A DNA stretch of 33,396 bases, taken from contig CAMCWI010000011.1 of the NCBI GenBank assembly GCA_945882065.1, positions 1 to 33,396 on the forward strand, read 5' to 3'. The notes beneath the pieces are model-generated. The model was not told where the DNA came from. It saw only the letters and a program-made list of their open reading frames with translations, and searched no databases. A program made the translations under genes and the position numbers. This DNA is from Akkermansia muciniphila. Its GTDB lineage: Bacteria > Verrucomicrobiota > Verrucomicrobiia > Limisphaerales > JADLHS01. Below, piece after piece: positions 1 to 7,999 of this stretch (positions within the stretch are counted from its first letter, which is position 1; the number at the start of each line of letters is the position of its first letter).

Positions 1-28
1 CTAGCACACTAATAATCCAAATATAAAC

Positions 29-274
29 ATGAAGAAACTAATCATCATCGCAGTAGGTCTTGCGCTCGTGGGAAACGTGTCCGTGTTTGCAGCGAAGAAA
101 GAACCCACCGCTGAACAGAAGAAGCTCAAGGAAGAAATGGTCGCCAAGTACGACACCAACAAAGACGGCAAGGTGGACAAGGAAGAAGCTGCCAAAATCA
201 GCGATGCTGACAAGGCGAAGCTGAAGGAAGCGCACGTCTCTCTGGGCGGCGGAAAGAAAAAGAAATCCGAATAA
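29..274 (+). CDS. Small exported EF-hand protein
   Basis: An 81-residue protein. It has an N-terminal signal peptide (about residues 1-22, cleavage near VFA) and a short charged helical body. One canonical EF-hand calcium loop begins DTNKDGKVDKEE, with acidic or polar ligands at loop positions 1, 3, 5, 9 and 12 and Gly at 6. The tail is very basic (GGGKKKKSE). Single-EF-hand exported proteins of this size are common in Verrucomicrobiota and Planctomycetota, where their role is unknown; calcium binding is inferred from the loop. The ATG follows an A-rich leader with no Shine-Dalgarno sequence. The gene is followed by its own terminator, so it is probably transcribed separately from the sulfatases downstream. 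Confidence 0.85.
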   Translation: MKKLIIIAVGLALVGNVSVFAAKKEPTAEQKKLKEEMVAKYDTNKDGKVDKEEAAKISDADKAKLKEAHVSLGGGKKKKSE

Positions 275-292
275 TTTCTGATTCCAATCAAT

Positions 293-324
293 ACTGGGCC
301 GGCTTTTGCCGGCCCAGTTCTTTT
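293..324 (+). terminator. Intrinsic terminator after the EF-hand gene
   Basis: A perfect 11-bp inverted repeat (arms 293-303 and 308-318, ACTGGGCCGGC and its complement) encloses a TTTT loop and is followed by a T-rich run (TTCTTTT). It lies 18 bases after the stop of the EF-hand gene and 60 bases before the first sulfatase, separating the two transcription units. Confidence 0.85.
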
Positions 325-386
325 GTCGCCCCAAGCAAACAAATCAGCATTCCGACGTCGCAGGCGACAAGCCATAAGATAACTCT

Positions 387-1847
387 GTGCGAACTGTTTT
401 CAGATTGAAACTTTCTCCCGTTCTTCTAATCGCTTTCCTTCTTTGGCCGCTATCGGCTGTACAAGCCGCTTCACCCAAAAAGCCCAACATCATTTTCATC
501 CTCGCTGACGATCTTGGTTGGACGGATACCGCGACTTACGGCAGCAAGTATTACGAGACGCCGAACATTGACCAGCTTGCTTCGCAAGGGCTGAAGTTGA
601 AGCGGTATCACAACTGCCAGAATTGCCAACCCACGCGCGCAGCCTTGATGACCGGGCAATATGGAGCGCGCACGGGAGTTTATACCGTTGGAAACGTTGG
701 ACGATTTGAGTGGCAGAGCAGGCCGCTGCGTCCGGTGGACAATGTCGCCGAGCTTCCGCTCGACCGCTCAACGATCGCGCAACAGCTCAAGGCCGCGGGT
801 TACGCGACCGCGTTGTTCGGTAAGTGGCATCTCGGCGAAGATGCGGAACATCATCCGGCCGCGCGTGGTTTTGATGAAGCAATTGTCTCGAATGGAAAAC
901 ACTTCGACTTCAACACCAATCCCCAAACGCCGTATCCCGAAGGAACGTACCTCGCAGATTTTCTCACTGATAAAGCGGTGGACTTCATCAAGCGCAAAAA
1001 GGACGGCCCGTTCTTTCTCTACCTGCCGCATTTTGGCGTCCATGTGCCGCACCAAGCAAAGGCTGACTTGATCGCGAAGTTCAAATCCAAGTCCCCAGCC
1101 GGGGGACATCATGATCCGACTTACGCGGCGATGATTTACAGCGTGGATGAAAGCGTGGGGCGCGTGATGAAAACCCTGGATGAACTCGGCATCGCGGACA
1201 ACACCGTGGTCATTTTTTCCAGCGACAATGGCGGCGTGGGCGGTTACGAACGCGAAGGCATAAAGAATCGCGCCAGCATCACTGACAACGCGCCGTTGCG
1301 TAGCGGCAAAGGCAGCCTCTACGAAGGCGGCACGCGCGATCCGTTCATTATACGATGGCCGGGAGTCACGAAGCCCGGCACGATTTGTGACGTGCCGACT
1401 ATTCATGTAGATGTGTTCCCGACGTTTCTTGAAATTGCTGGCGCTGCAAAACCCAAGCAAGTGCTCGATGGTGAAAGCATGGTGAAACTTTTTCGCGACC
1501 CGAACGCTTCGCTCCAACGTGACGCCATTTACCAGCACTTCCCCGGTTATCTCGGTTCGAGCGAAGGCACTTGGCGCACGACGCCAGTCGGTCTCGTCGA
1601 GGTCGGCGATTGGAAGCTGATGGAGTTCTTCGAGGATGGACGGCTCGAACTCTACAATCTCAAGGACGACATCGGCGAATCCAAGAATCTCGCGCAACAG
1701 ATGCCGGAGAAGACCAAGGAGCTCCACGCAAAGATGATCGCATGGCGCAAAGCCATCCGCGCCCCGATGCCCACGAAGAACACCGACATCAAACTCGCCG
1801 GTGAAGGAAAAGCCGGGAAGCGCAAGGCCGTCAAGAAGTCCGAATAA
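387..1847 (+). CDS. Exported S1-family sulfatase (first of six)
   Basis: A 486-residue arylsulfatase-type hydrolase. These enzymes remove sulfate esters using a formylglycine made from an active-site cysteine. Visible features: a signal peptide (residues 1-27, ending VQA), the metal-binding motif NIIFILADDLG (Asp41/Asp42), the sulfatase signature C-Q-P-T-R at residues 80-84 followed by AALMTG, the sulfate-binding GKWHLG, the second metal site FSSDNGG, and a C-terminal YNLKDDIGESKNLA segment typical of the family. The start is a GTG with no obvious ribosome-binding site. The tail is strongly basic (GKRKAVKKSE). It begins a run of three sulfatases spaced 11 to 16 bases apart. The sulfated substrate cannot be read from sequence; the maturase that would convert Cys80 is not in the window. 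Confidence 0.95.
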   Translation: MRTVFRLKLSPVLLIAFLLWPLSAVQAASPKKPNIIFILADDLGWTDTATYGSKYYETPNIDQLASQGLKLKRYHNCQNCQPTRAALMTGQYGARTGVYTVGNVGRFEWQSRPLRPVDNVAELPLDRSTIAQQLKAAGYATALFGKWHLGEDAEHHPAARGFDEAIVSNGKHFDFNTNPQTPYPEGTYLADFLTDKAVDFIKRKKDGPFFLYLPHFGVHVPHQAKADLIAKFKSKSPAGGHHDPTYAAMIYSVDESVGRVMKTLDELGIADNTVVIFSSDNGGVGGYEREGIKNRASITDNAPLRSGKGSLYEGGTRDPFIIRWPGVTKPGTICDVPTIHVDVFPTFLEIAGAAKPKQVLDGESMVKLFRDPNASLQRDAIYQHFPGYLGSSEGTWRTTPVGLVEVGDWKLMEFFEDGRLELYNLKDDIGESKNLAQQMPEKTKELHAKMIAWRKAIRAPMPTKNTDIKLAGEGKAGKRKAVKKSE

Positions 1848-1863
1848 AAGTTCAAACTACCAA

Positions 1864-3195
1864 ATGAAAAGAACAATCCTGCTCCTGATCGCCGCCAGCT
1901 TTGCGTTTATTCCCTCTTCAAAAGCTGCCCAAGCAAAACAAGCAAAGCCCAACATCATCTTCATCCTTGCTGACGATCTGGGACTGGACGGCGTGAGTTG
2001 CTACGGAGCGGACAAGCGCAAGACGCCGAACATCGACAAACTTGCCGCATCAGGCACGCGTTTCGAGACCTGCTACGCCACGCCGGTGTGCGGGCCGACG
2101 CGTTGTGTATTGATGACTGGGCGTTACCCTTTCCGGACAGGCGGTCTTGTGAACCCCTCATGGCGGCCTGGCGGTCCTGGCGCGAAGTCAGCAGACGAAC
2201 ATCCGATGGCGAAGATGTTGAAGCAGGGCGGTTATGTAACAGGCGAGGCCGGCAAGTGGCGGCAGGTGGGCGAGACACCACGCGAATGGGGCTTCGACGA
2301 ATACATCACTTCCACGACGCCCAGTGGCTATTTCTGGAAAAACTCCTACATAAAAAACGGCGAGACAATCAAGAGCGACAAGGAAGAATACAATCCAGAC
2401 ATCATCCAAAACTTCAGCCTCGATTTCATCCGGCGTCACAAAGACAAGCCCTTCTTTCTCTACTACTCCATGCATCTCGTGCATGTCCCGATTCTCAAAA
2501 CGCCTGACTCGCCAAACGGCAAGACGAACAGCGAGGAGCTTTACGACGCCAACATCGCCTACATGGACAAGCAGGTGGGCGAGATTGTCGCCGAGCTGGA
2601 AAAGCTTGGTCTGCGGGAGAACACCCTCGTTATTTTCAGCGGTGACAACGGCACGGCGATGGACTTTTCTGCTCCCATCGGCGGTCGGATGATCAACGGC
2701 AAGAAAGCCTCGATGCTCGAAGGCGGTTCGCGCGTGCCGTTCGTCGCGAGTTGGCCCGGCACGACCCCGGCCGGAAAGGTCAGCAAAGACATCGTGAACT
2801 TCACCGACATGCACGCGACGTTTCTTGAACTCGCTAACGTGAAGCCGCCAACCGGATTCAAATTCGACAGCCGCAGTATCGCGCCCCAACTGCGCGGTGA
2901 AAAAGGCAATCCGCGCGAGTGGGCCTTTGTGCAATTGGGAAACACATGGTACGTGCGTGAGCAAGGTTGGAAGCTGAACGAAAGTGGTGAGCTTTTCGAC
3001 ATGAGCGATGCGCCTTTTGTGGAGAAGCCGGTTGCCGCTTCCGCCGACACCGACTTTAGTAAGGCGGCTCGAAAGCGGTTGGCTGCCGTTCTTGCCGAGC
3101 TCAATCCCGCTGGGGGCAAGATCGACATTGACGGTGACCCAAGAACCAAGAACCGAGACGGAAAAAAGAAGGTCAAACCAAACCAACGCCAGTGA
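1864..3195 (+). CDS. Exported S1-family sulfatase with altered sulfate-binding motif
   Basis: A 443-residue sulfatase. I placed the start at the ATG that opens a good signal peptide (MKRTILLLIAASF, cleavage near SKA). An in-frame GTG at 1801 lies inside the previous gene and adds an unlikely 21-residue extension. The metal motif IIFILADDLG and the signature C-G-P-T-R (Cys76 to Arg80, then CVLMTGRYPFRTG) are intact, and FSGDNGT supplies the second metal site. Where most relatives have GKWHLG, this protein reads GKWRQVG, so the usual histidine is replaced by arginine. The tail is basic (DGKKKVKPNQRQ). It sits 16 bases after the preceding sulfatase, in the same operon. The product is clear at family level; the substrate is unknown. 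Confidence 0.94.
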   Translation: MKRTILLLIAASFAFIPSSKAAQAKQAKPNIIFILADDLGLDGVSCYGADKRKTPNIDKLAASGTRFETCYATPVCGPTRCVLMTGRYPFRTGGLVNPSWRPGGPGAKSADEHPMAKMLKQGGYVTGEAGKWRQVGETPREWGFDEYITSTTPSGYFWKNSYIKNGETIKSDKEEYNPDIIQNFSLDFIRRHKDKPFFLYYSMHLVHVPILKTPDSPNGKTNSEELYDANIAYMDKQVGEIVAELEKLGLRENTLVIFSGDNGTAMDFSAPIGGRMINGKKASMLEGGSRVPFVASWPGTTPAGKVSKDIVNFTDMHATFLELANVKPPTGFKFDSRSIAPQLRGEKGNPREWAFVQLGNTWYVREQGWKLNESGELFDMSDAPFVEKPVAASADTDFSKAARKRLAAVLAELNPAGGKIDIDGDPRTKNRDGKKKVKPNQRQ

Positions 3196-3206
3196 CTTTT
3201 CCCCCA

Positions 3207-4724
3207 ATGAAAATTATTCGCGCGCTCAACTTGCTGGTCGGCGCTATCACCTTGTTTGCCGCGCCGCTGGTCAAGGCCGCGGACAAACCCAATTTCATCG
3301 TCATCAACATTGACGATTTGGGCTATGCCGACATCGGCCCGTTTGGTTCGACGCGCAATCGCACACCGAATCTCGACCGCATGGCGAAGGAAGGACGGAA
3401 GCTCACGAGCTTTTACGCCGCGCCGGTCTGCTCGCCGTCGCGCGCATCTTTGATGACGGGTTGTTATCCCAAGCGAGTGCTACCGATCGGTGGCGTGCTT
3501 TTTCCGAGTTCGGCTGTTGGACTCAGCCCGAGCGAACGCACCGTGGCTGAGTTGCTGAAGGCGGCGGGCTATACAACGGCGTGCATCGGTAAGTGGCATC
3601 TCGGGGATCAACCTGAGTTCATGCCGCGTCGTCGCGGATTTGATTACTACCTTGGCATTCCGTATTCCAATGACATGGGGCCGGCGGAGGAAGGTGCGAG
3701 GAGCAGCCTTGGCGCACCTATTCCAAAGCGTGCCACCAAGTCCGCAGGGGAAGCGAAAGAGACCGGATTACCGCTTGCCAGCGTTACGCCGATGCCACTC
3801 GTCGAAAACGAGACGGTCATCGCGCGCGTGAAGCAGGACGAGCAACAAGGCATCGTGGAACGCTACACCACGGCAGCGGTGAAGTTCATCAAGGCGAACA
3901 AAGACAAATCGTTTTTTCTCTACCTGCCGCACAACGCCGTGCATTTTCCCCTCTACCCCGGAAAGAAGTGGGCAGGCAATTCCCCCAAGGGTTTATACAG
4001 CGACTGGGTGGAGGAAGTGGATTGGAGTGTCGGTCAGGTGCTCGACATATTGCGCGAACTCAAGCTCGATGGGAAAACGCTCGTTATCTTCACCTCCGAT
4101 AACGGCGGCACACAGCGCGGACTCAACACCCCATTGCGGGGGCACAAGGGTGGCACGCTGGAAGGCGGCATGCGCGTACCGACCATCGCTTGGTGGCCGG
4201 GAAAAATCCCTGCTGGCACTTTGAGCGACGCCATCACTGGGATGATTGATGTTCTCCCGACCTTTGTGAGACTCGCCGGTGGCAAAGTGCCGACGGATCG
4301 CAAGATTGACGGCGGAGACATTTGGCCCGTGCTGGCTGGCGAGGCTGGTGCGAAATCACCCCACGATGTTTTCTATTATTTCAACGGATTACGGCTCCAA
4401 GCCGTTCGCAGCGGGCCATGGAAATTGCATTTGCCAGGCGCAGATCGGTCTGTCTCGCGCGCCGCAAAAAAAAGCGGTGATGACAAGGCCTCGTCAGCGG
4501 AAGGTCAGCTTTACAACCTCGACGCCGACATCGGCGAATCAAAGAACGTCGCCGAGGCAAATCCTGAAGTCGTGAAGCGACTCCGAGCATTCGCTGACGC
4601 GATGAAAGACGACCTCGGCCTCGACGGCATCGGCCCGGGCGTTCGCCCCATGGGGCGCGTGGAAAATCCGCAGCCGCTCATCGGCAAGGATGGAAAGATC
4701 CGCGCCGGGTTTGAACCGAAGTGA
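3207..4724 (+). CDS. Exported S1-family sulfatase (arylsulfatase A-like)
   Basis: A 505-residue sulfatase. The start is the ATG at 3207, which begins the signal peptide MKIIRALNLLVGAITLFAAP. An in-frame GTG at 3192 overlaps the preceding stop and adds only five residues. Visible motifs: FIVINIDDLGYADIG (metal ligands), C-S-P-S-R at residues 75-79 followed by ASLMTG, GKWHLG, IFTSDNGG and the C-terminal YNLDADIGESKNVAE. Residues around 175-200 form an insertion between the GKWHLG block and the LYLPHNAVH block. It is the third sulfatase of the block and is followed by a 78-base gap before the mutarotase-like gene, so a second promoter could lie there, though I see no convincing one. Confidence 0.95.
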   Translation: MKIIRALNLLVGAITLFAAPLVKAADKPNFIVINIDDLGYADIGPFGSTRNRTPNLDRMAKEGRKLTSFYAAPVCSPSRASLMTGCYPKRVLPIGGVLFPSSAVGLSPSERTVAELLKAAGYTTACIGKWHLGDQPEFMPRRRGFDYYLGIPYSNDMGPAEEGARSSLGAPIPKRATKSAGEAKETGLPLASVTPMPLVENETVIARVKQDEQQGIVERYTTAAVKFIKANKDKSFFLYLPHNAVHFPLYPGKKWAGNSPKGLYSDWVEEVDWSVGQVLDILRELKLDGKTLVIFTSDNGGTQRGLNTPLRGHKGGTLEGGMRVPTIAWWPGKIPAGTLSDAITGMIDVLPTFVRLAGGKVPTDRKIDGGDIWPVLAGEAGAKSPHDVFYYFNGLRLQAVRSGPWKLHLPGADRSVSRAAKKSGDDKASSAEGQLYNLDADIGESKNVAEANPEVVKRLRAFADAMKDDLGLDGIGPGVRPMGRVENPQPLIGKDGKIRAGFEPK

Positions 4725-4802
4725 TGGAACGAACACATTTGGTGAATGGCTTTGGAAAAAGATTTGCCGTATCACGGAACGAAAACCTAACATTAAAAAA
4801 TA

Positions 4803-6041
4803 ATGCGCCCGATCAAATGGTTACTGATGAGTCTGTCTATCTCTATGATTGCTGTGAACAACGCTAGCTCTGCTGCGGATAATAAGAAAATGCGAACACT
4901 TCACTCCCAGCCAAGTTTTGTCATCAGCACGAAACAGGTGGAACTTGGCGTCGCCGAACTTGGCGGCCACATGGCGCCGGTCACATTTTTCCGCGACAGC
5001 GACAAACCGGTGCAGCCGTATTACGTCAGCCCTTGGCAGGATGAAGCACCCTCCAAGATGCCCGTGCCGGTGCTCGTGCCATTGCGTGGCGATTTCTTTT
5101 GTCTTCCGTTCGGCGGGAATGGTCAGGAAGTCGCAGGCGAAAAGCATCCGCCACACGGCGAGGTTGCAGGATCGAAATGGAAATTCGTCGCCAACAAAAA
5201 ATCGGGCGACGTCAGCACGCTCACGATGGCGATGGACACGGAAGTTAGAAAAGGGCGCGTGACCAAGGAGCTTTCTCTCGTGGATGGCCAGAACGTCGTC
5301 TATTCCCGGAATATCATCGAAGGTTTTGCGGGGCGCGTGCCGCTGGGGCATCACGCAACATTGGCGATGCCTGAAAAGGAAGGTTCGGTCCGATATGCGA
5401 CGAGTGCATTCAAGTTTGGCATGACGTGCCCGGGTTTTTTCAGTGATCCGAAGAATCGTGAGTATCAATCCTTGTTGCCTAGCGCGAAGTGGACTGACCT
5501 CACGAAAGTGCCAACGGCGTGGAAAGAAACACCAGACGCCGATCTCACAGCCATGCCTGCGAGGTTTGGTCACGCTGACCTCGTTCAAATCGTGAATGAA
5601 CCTTGGGAAACCACCCGCGGTCCGGCGTGGAATGCAGCCACATTCACTGATGCGGGCTACCTTTGGTTTTCGCTCAAAGATCCGAGCATCTTGAACAGCA
5701 CGGTCCTTTGGATCGAGAATCATGGTCGCCATGGTCACCCGTGGAACGGCCGGAACAATTGCCTCGGCATCGAGGATGTGACGGCTCATTTTGCCGACGG
5801 CCTGTCTGCTTCAATGAACGACAACACGCTTACGAAAGAAGGCGTGACGACGACGATCGAGTTGAGCGCTAGCAAGCCAACCGCCGTGAATTACATCCAA
5901 GGCGTCGTGAAAGTTCCGACTAACTTCGGGAAGGTACAGACTCTTGAGTTCGCGCCGGGCGAGGTCACGTTTGTTTCCGCAACTGGCCAGCGCGTCAAAG
6001 CTTCGGTTCGTCACGAATTTTTGAAATCTGGCAAGCTCTGA
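4803..6041 (+). CDS. Exported protein, possibly galactose-mutarotase-like
   Basis: A 412-residue protein with a signal peptide (residues 1-24, MRPIKWLLMSLSISMIAV then NASSAA). The N-terminal part reads ELGVAELGGHMAPVTFF, which resembles the opening strand of aldose 1-epimerase / DUF4432-type beta-sandwich proteins. There is a His- and Trp-rich segment WIENHGRHGHPWNGRNN followed by LGIEDVTAHFADGL, like the late GIEP block of DUF4432 relatives. I infer a carbohydrate-binding mutarotase-like fold; no catalytic residue can be assigned. It lies between sulfatases and the sugar transporter genes, which fits a role in interconverting or binding released sugar. The family call is tentative. Confidence 0.6.
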   Translation: MRPIKWLLMSLSISMIAVNNASSAADNKKMRTLHSQPSFVISTKQVELGVAELGGHMAPVTFFRDSDKPVQPYYVSPWQDEAPSKMPVPVLVPLRGDFFCLPFGGNGQEVAGEKHPPHGEVAGSKWKFVANKKSGDVSTLTMAMDTEVRKGRVTKELSLVDGQNVVYSRNIIEGFAGRVPLGHHATLAMPEKEGSVRYATSAFKFGMTCPGFFSDPKNREYQSLLPSAKWTDLTKVPTAWKETPDADLTAMPARFGHADLVQIVNEPWETTRGPAWNAATFTDAGYLWFSLKDPSILNSTVLWIENHGRHGHPWNGRNNCLGIEDVTAHFADGLSASMNDNTLTKEGVTTTIELSASKPTAVNYIQGVVKVPTNFGKVQTLEFAPGEVTFVSATGQRVKASVRHEFLKSGKL

Positions 6042-6093
6042 TGCTTCAACATCGCCAAGCACTTATCTTATCCAACAACCACCAAACCAAATC

Positions 6094-7074
6094 ATGAAAA
6101 AACACCTCCAAACAATTCTCGCTTGCTTGCTTGCGCTATTGGCCGGCTGCGGCAAACCAGCCGATTCGTCCAACAATTCCAGTGGCGGCGAAACCTCTGC
6201 CGCGAAGGGAGCGATCGGCGTTTCATTGCTCACACTGGACAACCCGTTCTTCAAAGTCATCGGCGACAACATCACGGCTGAAGGCAAGAGGCGCGGTTAC
6301 GATGCAATCATTGTCAGTGCCGACAAAGACGTCGCGAAGCAGGGCAATCAGATCAAGGATTTCATCGTCAAGAAAGTCAGCGCCATCGTGTTGAGTCCGT
6401 GTGATTCGAAATCCATCATCCCCATCATCCAGGAAGCCAACGCGGCGGGCATTCCGGTGTTCACTGTGGACATCCCTTGCAACGAGCCCGGAGTGAAAAT
6501 CGTGACGCAAGTTGCCACGGATAACTTTGGCGGCGGCAAGGAGGCGGGTCAGGCGATGATTGAAGCGCTCGGCGAGGCAGGTGGTAAAATCGCGGTGCTG
6601 CATTTCAAGCAAGCTGAATCCTGCCTGCTCCGCGTGAAAGGTTTTCGAGAAGTCATTGACGCTCACAACGCCAGCGGCAAGGCGAAGATTGAAATCGTCA
6701 CCGAGCTCGAGAGCGGCGGTGCGAAAGACATTGGATTCAAAGCAGCTGAAGACGCGCTTCAGGCGCATCCTGATTTGCGCGGTGTTTTCGCCATCAACGA
6801 TCCCGCCGCGCTCGGCGCTCGCGGCGCGCTTGAAAAAGCAGGCAAGGCGCAGCAGGTGGTGATCATTGGATTCGACGGTCAACCTGAAGGCAAGCAGGCG
6901 ATCAAGGATGGCAAGATTTACGCCGACCCGATTCAATTCCCGGATAAGATGGGCGTGCAGATCGTGGATGCGATTGTTCGTCACTCGAAAGGCGAGACGC
7001 TTCCGCCGCAGATGCTCATCCCCACCAGTCTGTATCGCAAGGCGGATGCGCTCAAAGATCCCGAGCTCAAGTAA
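6094..7074 (+). CDS. Sugar ABC transporter substrate-binding lipoprotein (RbsB-like)
   Basis: A 326-residue periplasmic binding protein of the Peripla_BP_4 / ribose-binding class. It has a lipoprotein signal peptide with lipobox LAGC (Cys19 is the lipidated residue) and a Ser/Asn-rich linker. Family landmarks include GVSLLTLDNPFFKVIGDNI, ADKDVAKQGNQIKDFI, AIVLSPCDSKSIIPII, VFTVDIP, VATDNFGGGKEAGQAM, GVFAINDPAALGA and VIIGFDGQPEGKQAIKDG. It should deliver a monosaccharide or small oligosaccharide to the permease at 8000-9325. The intervening gene encodes an AroE-like oxidoreductase, an unusual partner. The leader is G-free and CAA/ACC-rich, without a Shine-Dalgarno sequence. Confidence 0.93.
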   Translation: MKKHLQTILACLLALLAGCGKPADSSNNSSGGETSAAKGAIGVSLLTLDNPFFKVIGDNITAEGKRRGYDAIIVSADKDVAKQGNQIKDFIVKKVSAIVLSPCDSKSIIPIIQEANAAGIPVFTVDIPCNEPGVKIVTQVATDNFGGGKEAGQAMIEALGEAGGKIAVLHFKQAESCLLRVKGFREVIDAHNASGKAKIEIVTELESGGAKDIGFKAAEDALQAHPDLRGVFAINDPAALGARGALEKAGKAQQVVIIGFDGQPEGKQAIKDGKIYADPIQFPDKMGVQIVDAIVRHSKGETLPPQMLIPTSLYRKADALKDPELK

Positions 7075-7092
7075 CAACAAATTCAAATAGCT

Positions 7093-7944
7093 ATGAGCGA
7101 AGGAAAATTCCGGCACGAACTCGTCGGTTCGATGTCCCAAGGCGCAGCGGGCAATCCCACAGTGGCGATGATTGAAGCGGCGTTTGCGCATCACAAGTTG
7201 CATTGGCGCTACGTCAACATGGAGGTCACTCCGGAGGATCTCGGCGCGGCTGTGCGCGGGGCGAGGGCCATGGGTTTCCGTGGCTTCAACTGCAGTCTGC
7301 CTCACAAGGTCACGGTGATCCAACACCTCGACGGCCTGGGCGAATCCGCAGCGTTGATGGGTGCGGTGAATTGCGTGGTGCGACGCGGTGAAAAGTTCAT
7401 CGGCGAAAACACCGATGGCAAAGGATTCTTGAAATCGCTCCAAGAGGTCATTGATACCAAGGGAAAGTCCGTCGTGCTGTTCGGCGCAGGCGGCGCGGCT
7501 CGGGCCATCGCGGTTGAACTTGGTCTCGCCGGAGTCAAACGCATCACCATCGTGAATCGCTCGGCAGCCCGCGGAACGGAATTGGTGACGTTGCTTCGCG
7601 AGAAATTGCGCGTCGAAAGCGAGTTGATTGTCTGGCAGGGAAACTACGCCGTGCCAGCCGGAACAGACATCGTCATCAACGGCACGTCCATCGGACTCTA
7701 CGATGCGAACGCGCGGCTCGCCCTGGATTTGAACACGCTGAAGCCTGGGATGGTGGTGGCTGACGTGGTGTTCAGTCCTGTGCGCACGGCTTTGCTCGAT
7801 GACGCTGCGAAACGCGGCTGTCGCGCTGTGGATGGTCTCGGCATGTTGGTCAATCAAGGCGTTGTAGGCGTGCAATACTGGACGGGGATTGACCCCGACA
7901 CTTCGGTAATGCGCAAAGCTCTCGAAGCAGCGCTGGGTGTATGA
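7093..7944 (+). CDS. Shikimate dehydrogenase-like NADP oxidoreductase (divergent AroE family)
   Basis: A 283-residue cytoplasmic protein of the AroE fold. It keeps the catalytic lysine (Lys72 in NCSLPHK), the substrate-side Asn93 (GAVNCV), the catalytic Asp108 (ENTDGKGF), the Rossmann glycine loop GAGGAAR (131-137), the NADP-type NRSAAR turn and the late LVNQGVVGVQYWTG block. The N-terminal substrate motif that in true AroE reads H-S-x-S-P is replaced by GAAGNPTVAMIEAAF, so the two serines that hold the shikimate carboxylate are missing. It sits 18 bases after the sugar-binding protein and before the permease, not with aromatic biosynthesis genes. I infer a catabolic dehydrogenase acting on an imported polyol or sugar acid. 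The name aroE should not be applied without assay. Confidence 0.85.
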   Translation: MSEGKFRHELVGSMSQGAAGNPTVAMIEAAFAHHKLHWRYVNMEVTPEDLGAAVRGARAMGFRGFNCSLPHKVTVIQHLDGLGESAALMGAVNCVVRRGEKFIGENTDGKGFLKSLQEVIDTKGKSVVLFGAGGAARAIAVELGLAGVKRITIVNRSAARGTELVTLLREKLRVESELIVWQGNYAVPAGTDIVINGTSIGLYDANARLALDLNTLKPGMVVADVVFSPVRTALLDDAAKRGCRAVDGLGMLVNQGVVGVQYWTGIDPDTSVMRKALEAALGV

Positions 7945-7999
7945 ACCAGACGCACGGCTGGCGACTTCGAGATCGTCAACGTGTGAAAAGTCCGATTGC

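Noticed and set aside
768-1727. Minus-strand open frame of 319 codons
   Set aside because: Antisense to sulfatase 1, with no family features.
2188-3207. Minus-strand open frame of 339 codons
   Set aside because: Antisense to sulfatase 2; low-complexity composition typical of shadows in GC-rich third-position genes.
4821-5789. Minus-strand open frame of 322 codons
   Set aside because: Antisense to the mutarotase-like gene; His/Arg-rich translation without domains.
7093-7944. Naming the oxidoreductase aroE (shikimate biosynthesis)
   Set aside because: The substrate-binding serine motif is missing and the gene is embedded in a sugar-transport operon, so the biosynthetic name would mislead.
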